Assembly: GCA_014843695.1 (NCBI GenBank)
Contig: CM026403.1
Coordinates: 45,285,645-45,349,644 of the forward strand
From: Archivesica marissinica
Lineage: Eukaryota; Mollusca; Bivalvia; Venerida; Vesicomyidae
Length of the DNA stretch: 64,000 nt
Direction of reading: 5' to 3'
Below are positions 63,901 through 64,000 of the stretch, in pieces (positions within the stretch are counted from its first letter, which is position 1; each line of letters opens with the position of its first letter). The translations under genes and the position numbers were made by a program. The notes beneath the pieces are model-generated. The model had not been told where the DNA came from. It made no database searches and saw only the letters and a program-made list of their open reading frames with translations.

Positions 63901-64000
63901 TTGTCTCACTGCATCTTGTATCACTGCATCTTGTCTCACTGCATCTTGTCTCACTGCATCTTGTCTCACTGCATCTTGTATCTCTGCATCTTGTATCTCT
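51853..64000 (+). CDS. RAD1: RAD1 checkpoint clamp component (gene model, 3' exons off the right edge)
   Basis: RAD1 forms the heterotrimeric 9-1-1 ring with RAD9 and HUS1, which is loaded on damaged DNA in the nucleus and activates ATR signalling. Six exons (51853-51975, 55159-55314, 55834-55928, 58173-58284, 59430-59552, 61544-61608) give 224 codons plus two bases; human RAD1 has 282 residues. Splice phases agree at every junction. Diagnostic segments in order are ILKAIHFKE, GLKVTVEDAKCIQANAFIQ, CLTIFG, DFNFCSTNVVNKII, AFSELDMTSDVLEF, FRLSTFGNAGS and FQCARTQTNR. The remaining ~57 residues are beyond 64000. Introns hold arrays and transposon fragments, and exon 2's acceptor is tandemly amplified. 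Confidence 0.95.
51976..52389. other. RAD1 intron 1, nothing recognised
   Basis: No repeat or element recognised before the MITE at 52390. Confidence 0.35.
52390..53050. mobile_element. MITE with about 70-bp terminal inverted repeats and an internal minisatellite
   Basis: The left arm (TTCTTCACAAAAGAAATCTG through GCTTATGCAGACGATATG) and the right arm (CATATCGTCTGCATAAGC through GATTTCTTTTGTGAAGAC) are inverted copies over about 70 bp. The centre is filled by the 35-bp array. Confidence 0.82.
52478..52876. repeat. Minisatellite, 35-bp unit, 11 nearly identical copies
   Basis: The unit contains TTGGAAAACGCAGACAACAA and CGGAATATAGTGATA. AAAACGCAGAC is shared with the MITE arm, so the array probably grew from the element's own end. 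It lies in RAD1 intron 1. Confidence 0.96.
53455..53757. mobile_element. MITE with CCAGGGATCATTCTAG ends, copy 1
   Basis: The ends CCAGGGATCATTCTAGAGGG and CTAGAATGAACCCTG are inverted. The body contains CGCCCTCTGGGGGCCCCAC. A close relative lies at 61643-61951. Confidence 0.75.
53770..54000 (+). mobile_element. tRNA-derived SINE, family 1, full length
   Basis: The head GTCGTGATAGCGCAGTGG, the body GGATTCCATCAGGAATG and the tail TTGTTTCGCAATCAAGC are intact. It lies in RAD1 intron 1. Confidence 0.8.
54195..54355. repeat. About 54-bp tandem repeat, 3 copies
   Basis: Units contain ATTGTAGTATATTCATGTCC and CACACATTTTAGATTGTATG. Confidence 0.88.
54385..55191 (+). repeat. 55-bp minisatellite made of the RAD1 exon 2 acceptor and start, about 14 copies
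   Basis: Each unit has 23 intronic nt ending TTTGTTTGTAG and about 32 nt of exon 2 (encoding TATVFASPMG). The authentic acceptor at 55157-55158 is the last copy. Thirteen decoy acceptors precede it. Confidence 0.94.
55159..55314 (+). CDS. RAD1: RAD1 exon 2
   Basis: This 52-codon exon encodes TATVFASPMGLKVTVEDAKC, then IQANAFIQEGIFQEYTLKEE and QITFKINLTVLL. It matches the first clamp domain of RAD1 (human ATCFATKNGIKVTVENAKC). The acceptor is TTTGTTTGTAG and the donor CTG|GTATAA, both phase 0. Its 5' boundary is the seed of the 55-bp array. Confidence 0.95.
55362..55695. repeat. Minisatellite, 36-bp unit, about 9 copies
   Basis: The unit is AATGCATTGATGCCATTTCA followed by TGAATATCTAATTAGT. 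It lies in RAD1 intron 2 about 50 bp from the donor, and does not include exon sequence. Confidence 0.94.
55834..55928 (+). CDS. RAD1: RAD1 exon 3
   Basis: The exon encodes ECLTIFGSGPVTGSSTSLKM followed by CYEGYGCPLLL plus two bases. It matches human DCLSIFGSSPM and MCYQGYGYPL. The acceptor is TACATGTAG and the donor CAT|GTATGT, phase 2. Confidence 0.94.
56030..56978. repeat. Minisatellite, 39-bp unit, about 24 copies
   Basis: The unit is GATTCACACGGGTGAAAGTG followed by CAGGGTGCAGATTTATCTC. The 39-bp period leaves frames open on both strands. It lies in RAD1 intron 3. Confidence 0.95.
56980..58172. other. RAD1 intron 3 remainder, little recognised
   Basis: A palindromic ATATTCGAATA-rich segment lies at about 57350-57415. 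Open frame 57451-57771 has no recognisable motif. Nothing else is clear. Confidence 0.35.
58173..58284 (+). CDS. RAD1: RAD1 exon 4
   Basis: The exon completes an isoleucine codon and encodes LEEDGVLTDCSIKTLEPDEV followed by LDFNFCSTNVVNKIIMK. LDF.FCSTNV.NKII is a RAD1 signature. The acceptor is TTGCATTTTAG and the donor AAG|GTATAT. Confidence 0.95.
58724..58961. mobile_element. TTAA-flanked MITE in RAD1 intron 4
   Basis: The ends CCCTTTCAACCCCA and TGGGGTTGAATGGG are inverted, with TTAA on both flanks (58720-58723 and 58962-58965). This is the same target preference as the element at 11716, but a different family. Confidence 0.75.
59117..59306. mobile_element. Short pogo/Tigger-like MITE
   Basis: The ends CAGTCAAACATGTC and GGTTTGACTG are inverted and flanked by TA. 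They share the CAGTCAAAC terminus with the element at 3753. Confidence 0.72.
59430..59552 (+). CDS. RAD1: RAD1 exon 5
   Basis: This 41-codon exon encodes SECLKEAFSELDMTSDVLEF, then LMSPDAPHFRLSTFGNAGST and F. It matches human REAFSELDMTSEVLQ and PYFRLSTFGNAGS. The acceptor is AAATTTCAG and the donor TTT|GTAAGT, phase 0. Confidence 0.96.
59585..59815 (-). mobile_element. tRNA-derived SINE, family 3
   Basis: Read on the minus strand, it begins GGCTGTACGATTAGCGCAGT and has B-box GGGTTCGATCC. The tail ends AAATAAAGTTTAAAC. This is the best copy of the family. Confidence 0.82.
59960..61112. repeat. Minisatellite, 31-bp unit, about 37 copies
   Basis: The unit is TAATGATGTCTCCCAAGAGA followed by AGGGGGAGACG, with GTGATAC variants. 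It lies in RAD1 intron 5. Open frames on the minus strand are artefacts. Confidence 0.95.
61125..61280. mobile_element. Retroelement 3' end with (CATAA)n tail
   Basis: ATGCAGGCGTAAAACCCGAA followed by ATAACATAACATAACATAAC looks like the 3' end of a SINE or LINE with a pentanucleotide tail. Confidence 0.45.
61544..61608 (+). CDS. RAD1: RAD1 exon 6
   Basis: The exon encodes SDFPKDSDMMESFQCARTQT followed by N plus two bases of an arginine codon. It matches human DYPKDSDLMEAFHCNQTQVNR. The acceptor is TTTATTTGCAG and the donor AACAG|GTACAT, phase 2. The next exon is not in the window. Confidence 0.94.
61643..61951. mobile_element. MITE with CCAGGGATCATTCTAG ends, copy 2
   Basis: It is a close relative of the element at 53455, with CCCAGGGATCATTCTAG and CTAGAATGAACCCTGG ends. 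It lies in RAD1 intron 6, 35 bp after exon 6. Confidence 0.78.
62232..62967. repeat. Minisatellite, 40-bp unit, 18 nearly identical copies
   Basis: The unit is ATAAAGACCACATGCAGCAC followed by ATCCGAAGGACCACCTTTGA. All three minus-strand frames are open through it. RAD1 intron 6. Confidence 0.96.
62996..64000. repeat. Minisatellite, 15-bp unit, runs off the right edge
   Basis: The unit TGCATCTTGTCTCAC has TTTCCTGCATCT and CTTTCACTGCATCT variants. More than 60 copies. RAD1 intron 6. Confidence 0.96.

Overview
The window looks like animal nuclear DNA, probably from a mollusc (inferred from gene structure, many tRNA-headed SINEs and very heavy minisatellite content; the species cannot be named from the sequence). 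It holds parts of two conserved multi-exon genes in divergent orientation, recognised exon by exon from protein similarity, reading frame and splice sites. On the minus strand, positions 1 to 34277 carry most of PRODH, the mitochondrial proline dehydrogenase: ten well-supported exons plus one putative 20-nt microexon, with the C-terminal exons beyond the left edge. On the plus strand, 51853 to beyond 64000 carries RAD1, a subunit of the 9-1-1 DNA-damage checkpoint clamp: six exons, with the last ~57 residues beyond the right edge. The two genes are functionally unrelated.

Roughly half of the window is tandem repeat (about 34 arrays, units of 13 to 120 bp). Two arrays contain assembly gaps of exactly 1000 N (21024-22023 and 40360-41359). 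Long open frames inside the arrays are artefacts of unit length.

The most striking observation is that at least seven arrays are copies of exon-intron boundaries. In PRODH the 3' ends plus splice donors of exons 2, 4, 7 and 9, the acceptor plus start of exon 9, and the whole putative microexon 3 with its flanks are tandemly amplified into the adjacent intron. In RAD1 the acceptor plus start of exon 2 is amplified about 14 times. The introns therefore carry dozens of perfect or near-perfect decoy splice sites, and only the copy nearest the exon body gives the right protein.

The 17.6 kb between the genes holds a decayed LINE reverse transcriptase fragment next to the PRODH promoter, large arrays at 37.8-39.7 kb and 39.8-42.3 kb, an apparently intact Tc1-like transposon (42302-43818, DD34E transposase), a 164-bp near-perfect palindrome, further arrays and SINE fragments, and five phased E-box motifs upstream of RAD1. 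Transposon debris is also dense within introns: several tRNA-derived SINE families (two share a 3' tail), TTAA-flanked MITEs, pogo/Tigger-like MITEs, and elements that themselves contain minisatellites.
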